From contig NC_090768.1 of assembly GCF_036898095.1 (NCBI RefSeq), positions 48,463,201 to 48,527,200 of the forward strand: a DNA stretch of 64,000 bases, given 5' to 3'. The notes below the pieces were generated by a model. It was not told where the DNA came from and made no database searches. It saw only the letters and a program-made list of their open reading frames with translations. Source of the DNA: Palaemon carinicauda (taxonomy: Eukaryota; Arthropoda; Malacostraca; Decapoda; Palaemonidae). This document shows positions 12,008-21,980 of this stretch, piece after piece. Position numbers and translations under genes: made by a program. The number at the start of each line of letters is the position of its first letter. Position 1 is the stretch's first letter.

Positions 12008-13180
12008 TTAGGGAATTGTAGTGGTTGAGCCCTCACCCACTACTGCACTCGCTGCTACGAATGGTCCCAGTGTGTAGCAGTTCTCGTAAAGAGACTGGAC
12101 ATCTTTCAAGTAAAATGACGCGAACACTGACTTGCTTCTCCAATAGGTTGCGTCCATTATACTTTGCAGAGATCTATTTTGCTTAAAGGCCACGGAAGTT
12201 GCTACAGCTCTAACCTCGTGCGTCTTAACCTTAAGCAAAGCTCGGTCTTCCTCACTCAGGTGTGAATGAGCTTCTCGTATTAACAATCTGATAAAGTATG
12301 ACAAAGCATTCTTTGACATAGGCAAGGATGGTTTCTTAACCGAACACCAAAAAGCTTCAGATTGGCCTCGTAAAGGTTTAGTACGAGCTAAGTAGAACTT
12401 AAGAGCTCTAACAGGGCATAAGACTCTTTCTAGTTCATTGCCTACGATCTCCGATAAGCTGGGAATATCGAAAGATTTAGGCCAAGGACGAGAAGGTAGC
12501 TCATTTTTGGCTAGAAAACCAAGTTGCAGAGAACAAGTAGCTTTTTCTGACGAAAATCCGATGTTCTTGCTGAAGGCATGAATCTCACTGACTCTTTTAG
12601 CCGAGGCTAAGCATACCAGGAAAAGAGTCTTAAGAGTGAGATCTTTCAGGGAGGCTGACTGTAAAGGCTCAAACCTGTCTGACATGAGGAATCTTAGGAC
12701 CACGTCTAAATTCCACCCAGGAGTAGCCAAACGACGCTCCTTAGTGGTCTCGAAAGACTTAAGGAGGTCTTGCAGATCTTTATTGTTGGAAAGATCTAAG
12801 CCTCTATGCCGGAAGACCGATGCCAACATGCTTCTGTAGCCCTTGATAGTGGGAGCTGAAAGGGATCGTCCTTTTCTCAGGTATAAGAGAAAATCAGCTA
12901 TTTGGGCTACAGAGGTACTGGTCGAGGATACGGAAACTGACTTGCACCAGTCTCGGAAGACTTCCCACTTCGATTGGTAGACTCTAATGGTAGACGCTCT
13001 CCTTGCTCTAGCAATCGCACTGGCTGCCTCCTTCGAAAAGCCTCTAGCTCTCGAGAGTCTTTCGATAGTCTGAAGGCAGTCAGACGAAGAGCGTGGAGGC
13101 TTTGGTGTACCTTCTTTACGTGTGGCTGACGTAGAAGGTCTACTCTTAGAGGAAGACTTCTGGGAACGTCTACTAACCAT
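12008..13180 (-). CDS. DIRS tyrosine recombinase (YR), copy A2, open
   Basis: Integrase of a DIRS-like retrotransposon, about 390 residues if started at the ATG at 13180 (MVSRRSQ). The frame stays open upstream, so the start is an inference. Visible parts: an N-terminal SAM-like DNA-binding region (STIRVYQSKWEVFRDW), then a catalytic domain with Arg in SAKRVSEIH, HxxR in THEVRAVA, Trp in ATYWRSKS, and a Tyr in ASFYLKDV as the likely nucleophile. The gene overlaps the 3' end of pol by about 270 bases in another frame, typical for this group. All expected catalytic residues are present. This is the only uninterrupted YR in the window. Confidence 0.87.
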   Translation of the reverse strand: MVSRRSQKSSSKSRPSTSATRKEGTPKPPRSSSDCLQTIERLSRARGFSKEAASAIARARRASTIRVYQSKWEVFRDWCKSVSVSSTSTSVAQIADFLLYLRKGRSLSAPTIKGYRSMLASVFRHRGLDLSNNKDLQDLLKSFETTKERRLATPGWNLDVVLRFLMSDRFEPLQSASLKDLTLKTLFLVCLASAKRVSEIHAFSKNIGFSSEKATCSLQLGFLAKNELPSRPWPKSFDIPSLSEIVGNELERVLCPVRALKFYLARTKPLRGQSEAFWCSVKKPSLPMSKNALSYFIRLLIREAHSHLSEEDRALLKVKTHEVRAVATSVAFKQNRSLQSIMDATYWRSKSVFASFYLKDVQSLYENCYTLGPFVAASAVVGEGSTTTIP

Positions 13181-15052
13181 CGAAGTACCTCGGTGAACCA
13201 TTCTCTCGCGGGCCAGAGGGGAGCAACTAACGTCAACCTTGTCCCTTCGTGAGAGGCGAACTTCTGCAGTACCTTGTTGACAATCTTGAATGGTGGGAAT
13301 GCGTAAAGATCCAGATGTGACCAATCTAGGAGGAAGGCATCTATATGTATTGCTGCTGGGTCCGGGACTGGAGAGCAATAGATTGGAAGCCTCTTGGTCA
13401 GCGAGGTTGCAAAGAGATCTATGGTGGGTTGACCCCAAGTCGCCCAAAGTCTCTTGCACACATCCTTGTGGAGGGTCCATTCGGTTGGAATTACCTGACC
13501 TTTCCGACTGAGACAATCTGCTAGGACGTTCAAGTCGCCCTGGATGAACCTCGTTACTAGGGAGATGCCTCGATCTTTTGACCAGATGAGCAGGTCCCTT
13601 GCGATCTCGTACAACGTCAGTGAGTGGGTACCTCCCTGTTTGGAGATGTACGCCAAGGCCGTGGTGTTGTCCGAGTTTACTTCCACCACTTTGCCTCGAA
13701 GGAGATACTCGAAGCTTCTCAAGGCCAGATGAACCGCCAAAAGCTCCTTGCAGTTGATAAGCATGCTCCTCTGACTCGAGTTCCACAGACCTGAGCATTC
13801 CCGACCGTCCAGCGTCGCACCCCAGCCCAAGTCCGATGCGTCCGAGAAGAGAACTGGTTGGGTATCTGAACTGCCAGGGGAAGACCCTCTCTTAGACTGA
13901 TATTGTCCTTCCACCAAGTCAGACAAGACTTTATCTTTTCGGAAATCGGGATCGAGACCGCCTCTAGCGTCTTGTCCTTTTTCCAGTGAAAAGCCAGATG
14001 GAATTGAAGAGGACGGAGGTGTAGTCTTCCTAGTGATACAAATTGCTCCAGGGATGACAGCGTCCCTACCAGACTCATCCACAGCCTGACTGAGCAGCGT
14101 TCTTTCTTCAGCATCTTCTGGATGGAGAGCAGGGCTTGATCTATTCTGGGGGCCGACGGAAAAGCCCGAAAAACTTGACTGTGAATCTCCATCCCTAAAT
14201 ACAGAATAGTTTGGGATGGGACCAGCTGCGACTTTTCCAAATTGACTAGGAGTCCCAATTCCTTGGTCAGATCTAGAGTCCAATTGAGATCCTTCAGACA
14301 GCGACGACTGGAAGAGGCTCTGAGAAGCCAGTCGTCCAAATAAAGGGAGGCTCGGATGTCCGATAAGTGGAGGAATTTCGCCACATTCCTCATCAGCCTC
14401 GTAAACACGAGAGGAGCTGTGCTTAGGCCAAAGCACAGGGCCCGAAACTGGTAAACCACATCTTCGAAGACGAATCTCAGAAAGGGTTGGGAGTCTGAGT
14501 GAATGGGGATGTGGAAGTAGGCGTCCCTTAGGTCTAGAGAGACCATCCAGTCTTCCTTTCTGACCGCTGCTAAGACTGACTTTGTGGTCTCCATGGAAAA
14601 CTTCGTCTTTGTGACAAAGACATTCAGAGCACTGACGTCTAGCACCGGTCTCCAACCTCCTGTCTTCTTTGATACTAGGAAGAGACGGTTGTAAAACCCC
14701 GGTGATTGAAGGTCCGAGACTTTGACCACCGCTCCCTTCTCTAGCAAAAGAGACACTTCCAGTTTCAGGGCTTGTCTCTTTTCTTCCTCTCTGTACCTGG
14801 GAGAGAGATCGATGGGGGACGTCGCTAGAGGGGTTTGCGTACAAAAGGGATTTTGTACCCCTCTCTGAGCAACCTCACAGATTGTTGATCTGCGCCTCTC
14901 TTCTCCCAGGCTTGCCAGAAGTTCTTGAGTCTGGCTCCTACTGCTGTCTGAAGTTGCGGGCAGTCAGACTCTGCCCTTAGAGGACTTGGATCCTTTCCTC
15001 TTCCCTCGCTTCCCTTCGGCACGAGCACCTCCTCTGCTGGAGGCTCTGCCAC
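12907..15052 (-). pseudogene. pol of A2: reverse transcriptase, RNase H, methyltransferase-like domain; two frameshifts
   Basis: The reverse transcriptase has FYNRLFLVSKK, LDLRDAYF (first catalytic Asp) and the YLDDW active site near 14325-14345. RNase H follows, with LGWGATLDG, NCKELLAVHLAL and VNSDNTTALAYI. After it comes the DAM-like methyltransferase region of DIRS elements (PTIDLFATS, LYAFPPFKIVNKVL, LVAPLWPAREWF). Comparison with A4 places two single-base losses: in a C-run near 14825, ahead of RT, and near 13853, between RT and RNase H. The catalytic motifs themselves are intact. Pol opens near 15052, overlapping the end of gag in a different frame; how its translation starts is not evident. 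Confidence 0.87.
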
Positions 15053-17405
15053 GAAAGGGCGGGATAAATCGAGACGCTGGAGTGTCTATCCTCGGTCTAG
15101 CAGACAATGTAGGCAAAGGGGGAGCTTTGCGAGCCGAGGACGCAACTAGATCGTGGGTGTCCTTCTGTACTAAAGACAAGGCAATTTCTTTAATCAAGAC
15201 TTCAGGAAATAGGCACTTGGACAAGGGCGGAAAGAGTAGCTCAGATCTTTGGCATGGCGTCACTCCAGCAAACAGGAAAGAACATAGAGACTCTCGTTTC
15301 TTCAGGACTCCGGACGTGAATGAAGCGGCAAGTTCGTTGGACCCATCACGGACGGCCTTGTCCATGCAGGACATAATGAGTAAGGAAACATCCTTGTCCG
15401 CAGAAGAGATTTTCCTACTCAGGGCTCCTAAACACCAGTCTAGGAAGTTAAAGACTTCGAAAGCCCTAAATATACCTTTAAGAAGGTGGTCCAGGTCCGA
15501 TGGTGACCAACAAATCTTCGAGCGTCTCATGGCAAGGCGGCGGGGAGAGTCTACAAGACTTGAGAAGTCGCCCTGGGCAGAGGCAGGAACTCCCAAGCCG
15601 AGAACTTCTCCCGTGGCATACCAGACGCTCGATCTAGACGAGATTTTAGAGGGGGGGAAGGCAAATGCTGTCTTCCCTAAACTCTTCTTGGTCTCTAACC
15701 AATCGCCCAACAGCCGCAAAGCTCTCTTGGATGAGCGAGAGAGAACGAGTTTAGTAAAGGCAGGCACGGAAGCAGGAACGCCTAATACAAACTCTGACGG
15801 CGGCGAACGAGGAGCCACAGAAACAAAGTGGTCAGGGAACAACTCCTTAAACACAGCCATGACTTTTCTAAAGTCCAAGGATGGTTGAGCTGCCTTAGGC
15901 TCATCAAGTTCTGAAGGTTGATCCTCTTGTGGTTCAGCAACGTCCTCATCTGACAGTTCCTCATCCGATAACTGATGAGAAAACGGCAAAGGAGTGGGCA
16001 ACGTTTGACTCGCCGAGTCCGGTCGCACTGGTGCATGCGTGACGGAGCCGAACGCAGCGTCATGGAACTGCTGAACAGTCTGGGAACTGTCAACAACCAT
16101 AGGTGCGCGAGGACGCACAGCGTCCACCCGAGACTGTTTAGACCGTCTGGGTTGTGCAGTCAACACCATCCCGGGTTGCGGAGGTTGACGCACCGCATCA
16201 AAACAAGTCACCTCTGATGGTTGATGAACGTCCTGAACGTCAACAACCACCTCCGTGCGTTGCCTAACGTCAACGTGCGTCTGGAAACCCACACTGGGTC
16301 GCATCGGTGGAGGTACTACCCCAACTGGTAGACGCGAGAAAGCTACCTCAACGTCAACAGGACGCACAACAGACCGCTTGGATGGTTGTTGGCCAGAAGG
16401 TTCAGCGGCAACCTTCTCCGCATTGAAGTCCTCCATCAAGGACGCAAGCTTGGACTGCATGTCCTGCAGCAACACCCATTTAGGGTCTACGGAAGCAGGT
16501 GCGGCAACAGACGGGGTGAGCGACTGAGGCGGCACAACTTTGCCTCTCTTAGGCGGCGAGCAGTCATCCGATGACGGCAACGGGTCCGAACTGTCCCAGT
16601 GGCTACAACCGGGACGTTGGACTTGTCCTGAAGGGACCGACTTACGTTTCAAAGGTCTGGAGACCTTGGTCCAAGGTTTCTGACGAGAAACACCTTCGGA
16701 CGACGAGGTAAAAATGGGCTCTCTCGTCTTACGTTGGTAGGGGCGATCTTGGGGAGATATGCCTGATACCATAGAGGGAACGTCTGTTCGCTGATCAAGG
16801 CCTCTCGAACCCATGAGTCGTACGACATTGCTTCTCCCCTGGGCTTGGGAGCTTGCAAGAGGTCCCGGACTAGGAGGACGACAGGCACGAACAGACGAAC
16901 CCTCAAGCGCAACACTGTTCACAACACTTTGAGAAACACTAGGCACTTTAACACTTTCCGCCGCGGCACTTTGGCACTTTAGTTCCTTTACGTCCGCCAT
17001 GAGTTGATTCCGGTCACTTGCTAGGGCCTCAACTCTCTCCCCCAAGGCATGAATAGCACGCATCATGTCTGCCATCGACGGTTCCTGAGTGCTAGGAGGG
17101 GGGTTAGGAACAACCACTACAGGGGAAGGATTAGGTTCAGGGGCATGTGGAGAGGAAAAATCTACCGACCTAGAAGAACTTCTCCTTACCCTATCTCTCT
17201 CTAGTCTGCGTGTATATTTCTCAAATTCGATAAAATCGAATTCCGAAAGGCCCACGCATTCCTCACACCGATCTTCCAATTGACAGGTTTTACCCCGACA
17301 ATTGGAACAAACAGTGTGAGGGTCGAGAGAAGCCTTTGGAAGACGCCTATGACAGTCCCTAGCATTACATTTTCTGAACTTGGGAACTTGTGAAAGGTCA
17401 GCCAT
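14964..17405 (-). CDS. DIRS gag-like ORF1, copy A2, open, 813 residues
   Basis: Probable nucleocapsid or structural protein of the element. The N-terminus carries a cysteine-rich motif: C13, C18, DPH at 28-30, C33, C36 in a CRG context, C41, C47 and C50, likely a zinc-binding knuckle. A charged helical stretch (EFEKYTRRLERDRVRR) follows, then a coiled-coil-like segment around residues 110-150. A long low-complexity Ser/Pro/Gln/Val linker follows. The C-terminal half is more ordered, and a basic Gly/Arg/Lys tail ends in SKGRV. The ATG at 17405 is conserved in A4 (53771). This is the longest open frame in the window. No sequence family outside DIRS elements is recognised. Confidence 0.85.
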   Translation of the reverse strand: MADLSQVPKFRKCNARDCHRRLPKASLDPHTVCSNCRGKTCQLEDRCEECVGLSEFDFIEFEKYTRRLERDRVRRSSSRSVDFSSPHAPEPNPSPVVVVPNPPPSTQEPSMADMMRAIHALGERVEALASDRNQLMADVKELKCQSAAAESVKVPSVSQSVVNSVALEGSSVRACRPPSPGPLASSQAQGRSNVVRLMGSRGLDQRTDVPSMVSGISPQDRPYQRKTREPIFTSSSEGVSRQKPWTKVSRPLKRKSVPSGQVQRPGCSHWDSSDPLPSSDDCSPPKRGKVVPPQSLTPSVAAPASVDPKWVLLQDMQSKLASLMEDFNAEKVAAEPSGQQPSKRSVVRPVDVEVAFSRLPVGVVPPPMRPSVGFQTHVDVRQRTEVVVDVQDVHQPSEVTCFDAVRQPPQPGMVLTAQPRRSKQSRVDAVRPRAPMVVDSSQTVQQFHDAAFGSVTHAPVRPDSASQTLPTPLPFSHQLSDEELSDEDVAEPQEDQPSELDEPKAAQPSLDFRKVMAVFKELFPDHFVSVAPRSPPSEFVLGVPASVPAFTKLVLSRSSKRALRLLGDWLETKKSLGKTAFAFPPSKISSRSSVWYATGEVLGLGVPASAQGDFSSLVDSPRRLAMRRSKICWSPSDLDHLLKGIFRAFEVFNFLDWCLGALSRKISSADKDVSLLIMSCMDKAVRDGSNELAASFTSGVLKKRESLCSFLFAGVTPCQRSELLFPPLSKCLFPEVLIKEIALSLVQKDTHDLVASSARKAPPLPTLSARPRIDTPASRFIPPFRGRASSRGGARAEGKRGKRKGSKSSKGRV

Positions 17406-17787
17406 TTTGAATTAGTCAAGGGAAAATTCCAAAAAACGATCTAAGTCATCAACAATTAATCCGATCCAAAAAAAGAGTTCAAGGATTTATTTGAAGAAAA
17501 ACACCTGTACTGCGAAAGCTCAAACCAAATTAAAGTACTTCACCAAAAATGATGTGAAAAAACTCCAGGTTCAACAGCGAGTAAAGTACGTCTTGTAGAC
17601 ACGTCGACAGAGAAGAAATTGAGTCTTTGTTTACATCGAGAGAGTGGTATCTGGCCGACAGTTGGCGCTGGTGGGCACACCCGCAACCTGTATAGCGATC
17701 GCTGGCGAGTTTTTACTGTTTTTAGTCTGTCGAGCAACAGAGTTGCAGCTATTATATATTCACCGGCTAAGTTAAATATTTAAAAAT
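17406..17787 (-). other. 5' leader and outer ITR of A2
   Basis: Short leader (about 380 bp) of the A2/A4 subfamily. It holds the right ITR, including the GCGATCGC palindrome found in all family A ITRs, and the gag start context. Promoter elements could not be recognised with confidence. Confidence 0.6.
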
Positions 17788-18799
17788 CATAATCTAAAGA
17801 ATGATACAGACCAATGGTACTTCTACTAATAAAAGATTAATGTCTTATTGTCATTTAAGATCCTTAAGACATCCATCTATGTGATTACTCTGTACTCTCC
17901 CAGTAGAGAAGTTGCTGATCACAACCTTAACAACTGTGAATTAAATTATTGTAACCTGGAATGATTTAGTGAAACCAATTTCTCCAATGACATAAGCCTC
18001 CTAATACTTTACCCCTGAATCTGAATACTTTTTAAAACATGGTTAGAATCAACTGAAACAAAGATTATTGCCGAGAGTTGTCTCTGATCTTTTGGTCTAA
18101 TTTTCAAGAACACCACTTTCATCTTATTTTTGGTCATCATACCTCCTGCCTTTAACATTTAAAGGTCACTCATGATTGACAGAGGCAAGGGACATGGCAG
18201 TTTCTTTAAGACAGACCATATACAGTACACCGTACATATAATCAGCCCTTAAGTTCCCTATCCACCCAAGCTATAACCAGGTAAGATCAGGCAATGGCTA
18301 CTGATGACTAGGCAGGTTGACCTAAGGCTTCCCTATAGCCATCATCCTTAGCTCACAGGATAGTGAGGTTGTCAACACTAGTAGAAACTTTTTCAAGCTG
18401 TGAGCAAGCCTCAAACTTCCGACCTATGGAGTCAAGAGACACGATACATTAGCCATTAGGCTGCCTTAGCTCTTTTAAACTACATGGATGCCTAGGAAAA
18501 GAGGCTTTAACGACAAGAATTTATTGAGCTGTCCTTTATTCTATCAAAACCAAGCTGATGTGCTCCACGATACTGGTTTGACATGGCACTGAAAAACAAG
18601 ACATTTTCAAGAGAGAGGGAGTAACGGAGCCAACTAAGGGTATGCAGAACTAGCTGTTTGCAGCTGCTGTTTGAAAGTAATCTGAATGGAAAACTGCCAA
18701 CCAGAATCCTAACTCCAACTGAAAAATTTGCCTTCCTAAGTGCCTGAGGAGGATTGAATTAAGATACTGTATATGAATTTGGGCCATTAAGACATGCCA
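17788..18799. other. PLRG1 intron, nothing recognised
   Basis: AT-rich intronic sequence right of A2. Several small frames occur but none shows a protein family motif. Confidence 0.5.
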
Positions 18800-19050
18800 T
18801 TGAAGCCTAGGTGACCATTCAGCTCCCATGCACAACTGAGGGAAAGATCCTGTAGTTATAGGGTGAAGTAAAAGTTAAAGAGGTTGAACAACAAGACGGA
18901 AGGAAGGAAGGTGGAACAGAGGTATAGTAGAAGGTTAGAAAATGAAAGCAGCTAGGAGCAAAAAGGATGCTGCAAAGACCATTAAGTAATGTTTACATTG
19001 TAACGTTTCAGGTGCATTGGTGGCAATGACTTGCTTGGATTTGATTGGAT
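18800..19050 (+). repeat. Dispersed decapod-type repeat (GACCATTCAGC family)
   Basis: Begins GTGACCATTCAGCTC and runs through AGTAAAAGTTAAAGAGGTTG, GCAGCTAGGAGCAAAAAGGA and GCTGCAAAGACCATTAAGTA. A second partial copy is at 19985-20130. I recall similar sequence as very common in decapod DNA and transcripts, but could not check it here. Confidence 0.55.
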
Positions 19051-19299
19051 ATTTGTAATTTTTACTTAATGGACATGACTCACGAAAGGTTAAACAACAC
19101 CTTAATGCCAATGAGTAGTATATGGGATGGTATTACCTTTGGAGGAGAACTAACTTGACTGTTCACTACCTTCATAACAATTTGCTTATACTTTTATTTA
19201 CTGCTACCTTACAGTTATTAAATTATAAGGTTAATAACAACTAAATCAAATACATATACTAAGTGTTTCCTTTCTATTGAATAAGTCAACATCCACAAA

Positions 19300-19930
19300 T
19301 TACAATTATCATCAACATTAATACTTTTCCTCCACTGTTTCCTACAAGCCTATCATGTCTAGGTCTTCAACCCATCTTCTTTTGTGATTTTTCTAGGCCT
19401 CCCTACAGAATTTATTCCAACTACTTTCAAATCTACTGCTTTCATGACCCACTGTTCCTCATCCCTTCTCATCTTGCATTACAACTCTTTCAATCCTAAA
19501 GTTTCTAATCTTTCTCCAGACTTTGGACAGAAAATCTCTTTGCTAATTCCTCATTCGTAACATTATCATCCCACCATAGTCCAGCTATGAATATCAATAT
19601 TCTGGTCACTCAATTTTCATTGTCAGTGCTTATATTTCTGCTGTATAAAGTATAGGCCTTATGTACCCATTGAAATTCTTAGCTCTACTAAGCAAACCTT
19701 TCTATTCACCACATATCCAACTATACCCCTCTATTTCCTCCATGCTGCAGTTACACTCTTTCTTAATGCTCTCTCCATTCCTACTCAAGTCCAGTGTGTC
19801 TTGAAGTAACATAAATGATCTACCTCATTTACAAAAACAAGATTCTTAACTCCTCTCTTTCCAAATTGCTTTAATAACCTATTCCATGGACTGAAAACCT
19901 CTTGCCCCACATATATATAATAATTCAAAG
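19300..19930 (-). repeat. Probable decayed LINE fragment
   Basis: On the minus strand the sequence has short runs resembling the C-terminal end of a non-LTR retrotransposon ORF (R-P-R-K then W-V-E-D-L-D-M-I-G-L near 19340-19390), interrupted by stops. Too degraded to assign to a clade. Confidence 0.35.
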
Positions 19931-19984
19931 CATCTCTTGTGATAATTTACCTTTAAAGCATTAATGGAATTTTGACTATATGAC

Positions 19985-20130
19985 CAAGCGCTTGAGCTGG
20001 AGAGACCATTCAGCTATGAGGTGCAACTGTGGGAAAACCCCATGATTCTACTATACAGTAAAGTAAAAGTCATAACAGTTGGACAACAAGATGGAATAAA
20101 TGAAGTGGGGACAGAAAGAAAGTAGATGCC
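19985..20130 (+). repeat. Second partial copy of the GACCATTCAGC repeat
   Basis: Direct-repeat match to 18805-18960: GAGACCATTCAGCTATGAGG, then GTAAAGTAAAAGTCATAACA and GGACAACAAGATGGAA. Truncated relative to the first copy. Confidence 0.5.
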
Positions 20131-20919
20131 ACTTTCCCTTTTGTTTAGTCCCTTTAAAATCAGGTCTGTAGTCCCCTACCCATCTTAGCCCCATAGATCT
20201 TGCAAGCCAACCTTATTGAGCATCCTGTAGCTCAAACCTCGTTTTCAAATGGTTATTTGAACTGTATATAATTAATGGGTTTATGGAGAAACCTACTGAG
20301 ATTTTTAAAAACCCAAAATTTACCTCTTCATGCAAACCTGGCACTTAGATAATAAGTCCTCTCAACACTGCCACAATGACTTTGAGCCAAATATTCCAGA
20401 CAACATAGTAAGTGAGGCCACTACCTGCTGTGAAACTCAATACTTCACTTTGTGCACAAGGAGTACTACTACCACTCCTTTTCTGTCTCTTAGACAAAAT
20501 ATTGCAGTGTCTGGTACATTAAAAAACCATGATTGTGAGCTGCATATCTTGATATCTATGACTGCAATCATGTCGCAGCTGAAAACCAGGCAGTAGCCAT
20601 GAGGCAGGTAGACAGAAGATAAGCTAACTTTAAAAATGTGAAGATACATACTGCATATGAATTATGTTACTAATAACAAGATCAGCAGAACAAAATGTTA
20701 ACAACTGCACACTGATGGGACTGCTAGAGTTAAGTAACAACACAGTCTACTTTAGGAGAGTTTCTCCCTATCCTTGAACTACAAGTGCAATCTACTTATA
20801 TAGTATAAATTCTTGATCAGTCTGCTTTCTGCGCAGATACATAGTGCTGGGTTTGAAATTTTGTTTGAAATTTACACCACTTGCTTTTATACAACTATTA
20901 AATTAAGATAATTACTTAC
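20131..20919. other. PLRG1 intron, nothing recognised
   Basis: Intronic sequence up to the donor of the exon at 20920-21108. The frames seen are not supported by motifs or splice signals. Confidence 0.5.
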
Positions 20920-21108
20920 CTGAACAAATTTTCCTTCTGGACATTTCCACTGTTTGATATTATCTGGGGCCCCAGAAGCAAACATATACAAATCCGGATG
21001 TGCAACTAACGACCTTACACTTTTTTTGTGATGCGTAAGTGTGCATGACGTTTTCCCAGCTGCTAAATCCCATAGTCGGATTGTAAAGTCATGTGACCCT
21101 GTTATAAC
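20920..21108 (-). CDS. PLRG1: PLRG1, third coding exon (end of WD repeat 4, WD repeat 5)
   Basis: A 189-bp exon encodes 63 residues, in phase 0 at both ends. It starts [15 protein letters not shown], completing WD repeat 4, and continues with WD repeat 5 ([13 protein letters not shown], then [16 protein letters not shown]), closing with KFVQ. The acceptor is ATACAG and the donor CAG/GTAAGT. The exon has no ATG-initiated open frame of useful length, so a simple ORF scan overlooks it. I found it from splice signals and family motifs. It connects in frame to the exons at 31554-31748 and 7820-7967. The intron on its 5' side is 10.4 kb and holds DIRS copy B1 and a short inverted-repeat element. 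Confidence 0.94.
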
Positions 21109-21714
21109 CTGTATAAAAAGATGAAAAAGGTAAGTATTAAATCCTTTAAAGTTAACCCAATATTTTTACATTAAAATAACTACAAGAATGTATTCATAAT
21201 ATATTTATATTGCACATAGCTATAAAAAATATATTTTTGTATTTCATAGATAGAAACCATTACTTCATGAAATACATCCCTCAACCAGTTTTTATAATAT
21301 CAACTCGAATTCAGAACTCAAATTGCCTTAACAATGGTGATTAACTTTAACGACAAAATGTTTGAAGTCTTTTATTCCTCCATGTATTGGATATTATTTT
21401 TCTGATATTTTTCCACCAACTGATTGTCTAGATGAAAACTTAAGGTTTATTGATTCCTTAACACAGATCTCAATATTAATAACTGGCACTGCCATTCAAT
21501 TAGCTCGCTGTGCATGCTGTAAGAGATTTCTCATAATCATGGCCATCTTTGGCATTCTAATCTTCTTAGACTATACCATACCTACCATAGTGGTGGACAT
21601 GCTGATATAATAATTCTAAAAGTTTGGTCTTCACTTCAGAAAGACTCCATACTACACAGTATTCCTTTAATTTTATTCTGACTGAAATCAAATTATGAAA
21701 TTATCTTTTTAATT
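21109..21714. other. PLRG1 intron, nothing recognised
   Basis: AT-rich intron directly 5' of the acceptor of the exon at 20920-21108. No features seen. Confidence 0.5.
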
Positions 21715-21965
21715 GTTTATTGGAATTGGTGGAACTTCATAAGTTCAAATCTGGTGCAAATGTATTTTTGTTGAACAGGTGGACGTAAGTATTGTTTTAT
21801 AGTTTATTAGTTAATTAAACTTTGATATTTATCAAAACTTAAAAAAAAATTCTTATAGCTTATTCTTTATAATTACATTTTCTTTCCACACAGGGCTGCT
21901 GTCCCTCTTTGGGCCCTTGAGTTTGTCGCTTTCTGCTTTTCCAATTATGATTGCAGCTTGGCTTA
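21715..21965 (+). repeat. LINE-like 3' fragment
   Basis: The plus strand can be read as VELHKFKSGANVFLLNRWT, matching the protein-like end of the repeat at 62700-62888 (opposite strand). Further on, GGGCCCTTGAG and TTCCAATTATGATTGCAGCT match the tail consensus also seen at 29948-30230, 30225-30742 and 63446-64000. A retrotransposon 3' end. Confidence 0.55.
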
Positions 21966-21980
21966 AAATACAGTACTAAT

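Larger units (their letters stand above)
11270..17787 (-). mobile_element. DIRS-like retrotransposon copy A2 (most complete)
   Basis: A 6.5-kb element read right to left. The left terminus begins ATGATATTTTAATTATAAAA and the right ends TAAATATTTAAAAAT. The ICR at 11513-11607 equals the reverse complement of these ends joined. ITRs of about 158 bp (about 11310-11468 and 17608-17768) differ at about one position in my reading. Order: 5' leader, gag (open), pol with two single-base frameshifts, YR (open). It lies in a 13-kb PLRG1 intron, sense orientation, with no target duplication; the flanks share only an AT dinucleotide with the ends. Confidence 0.93.
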
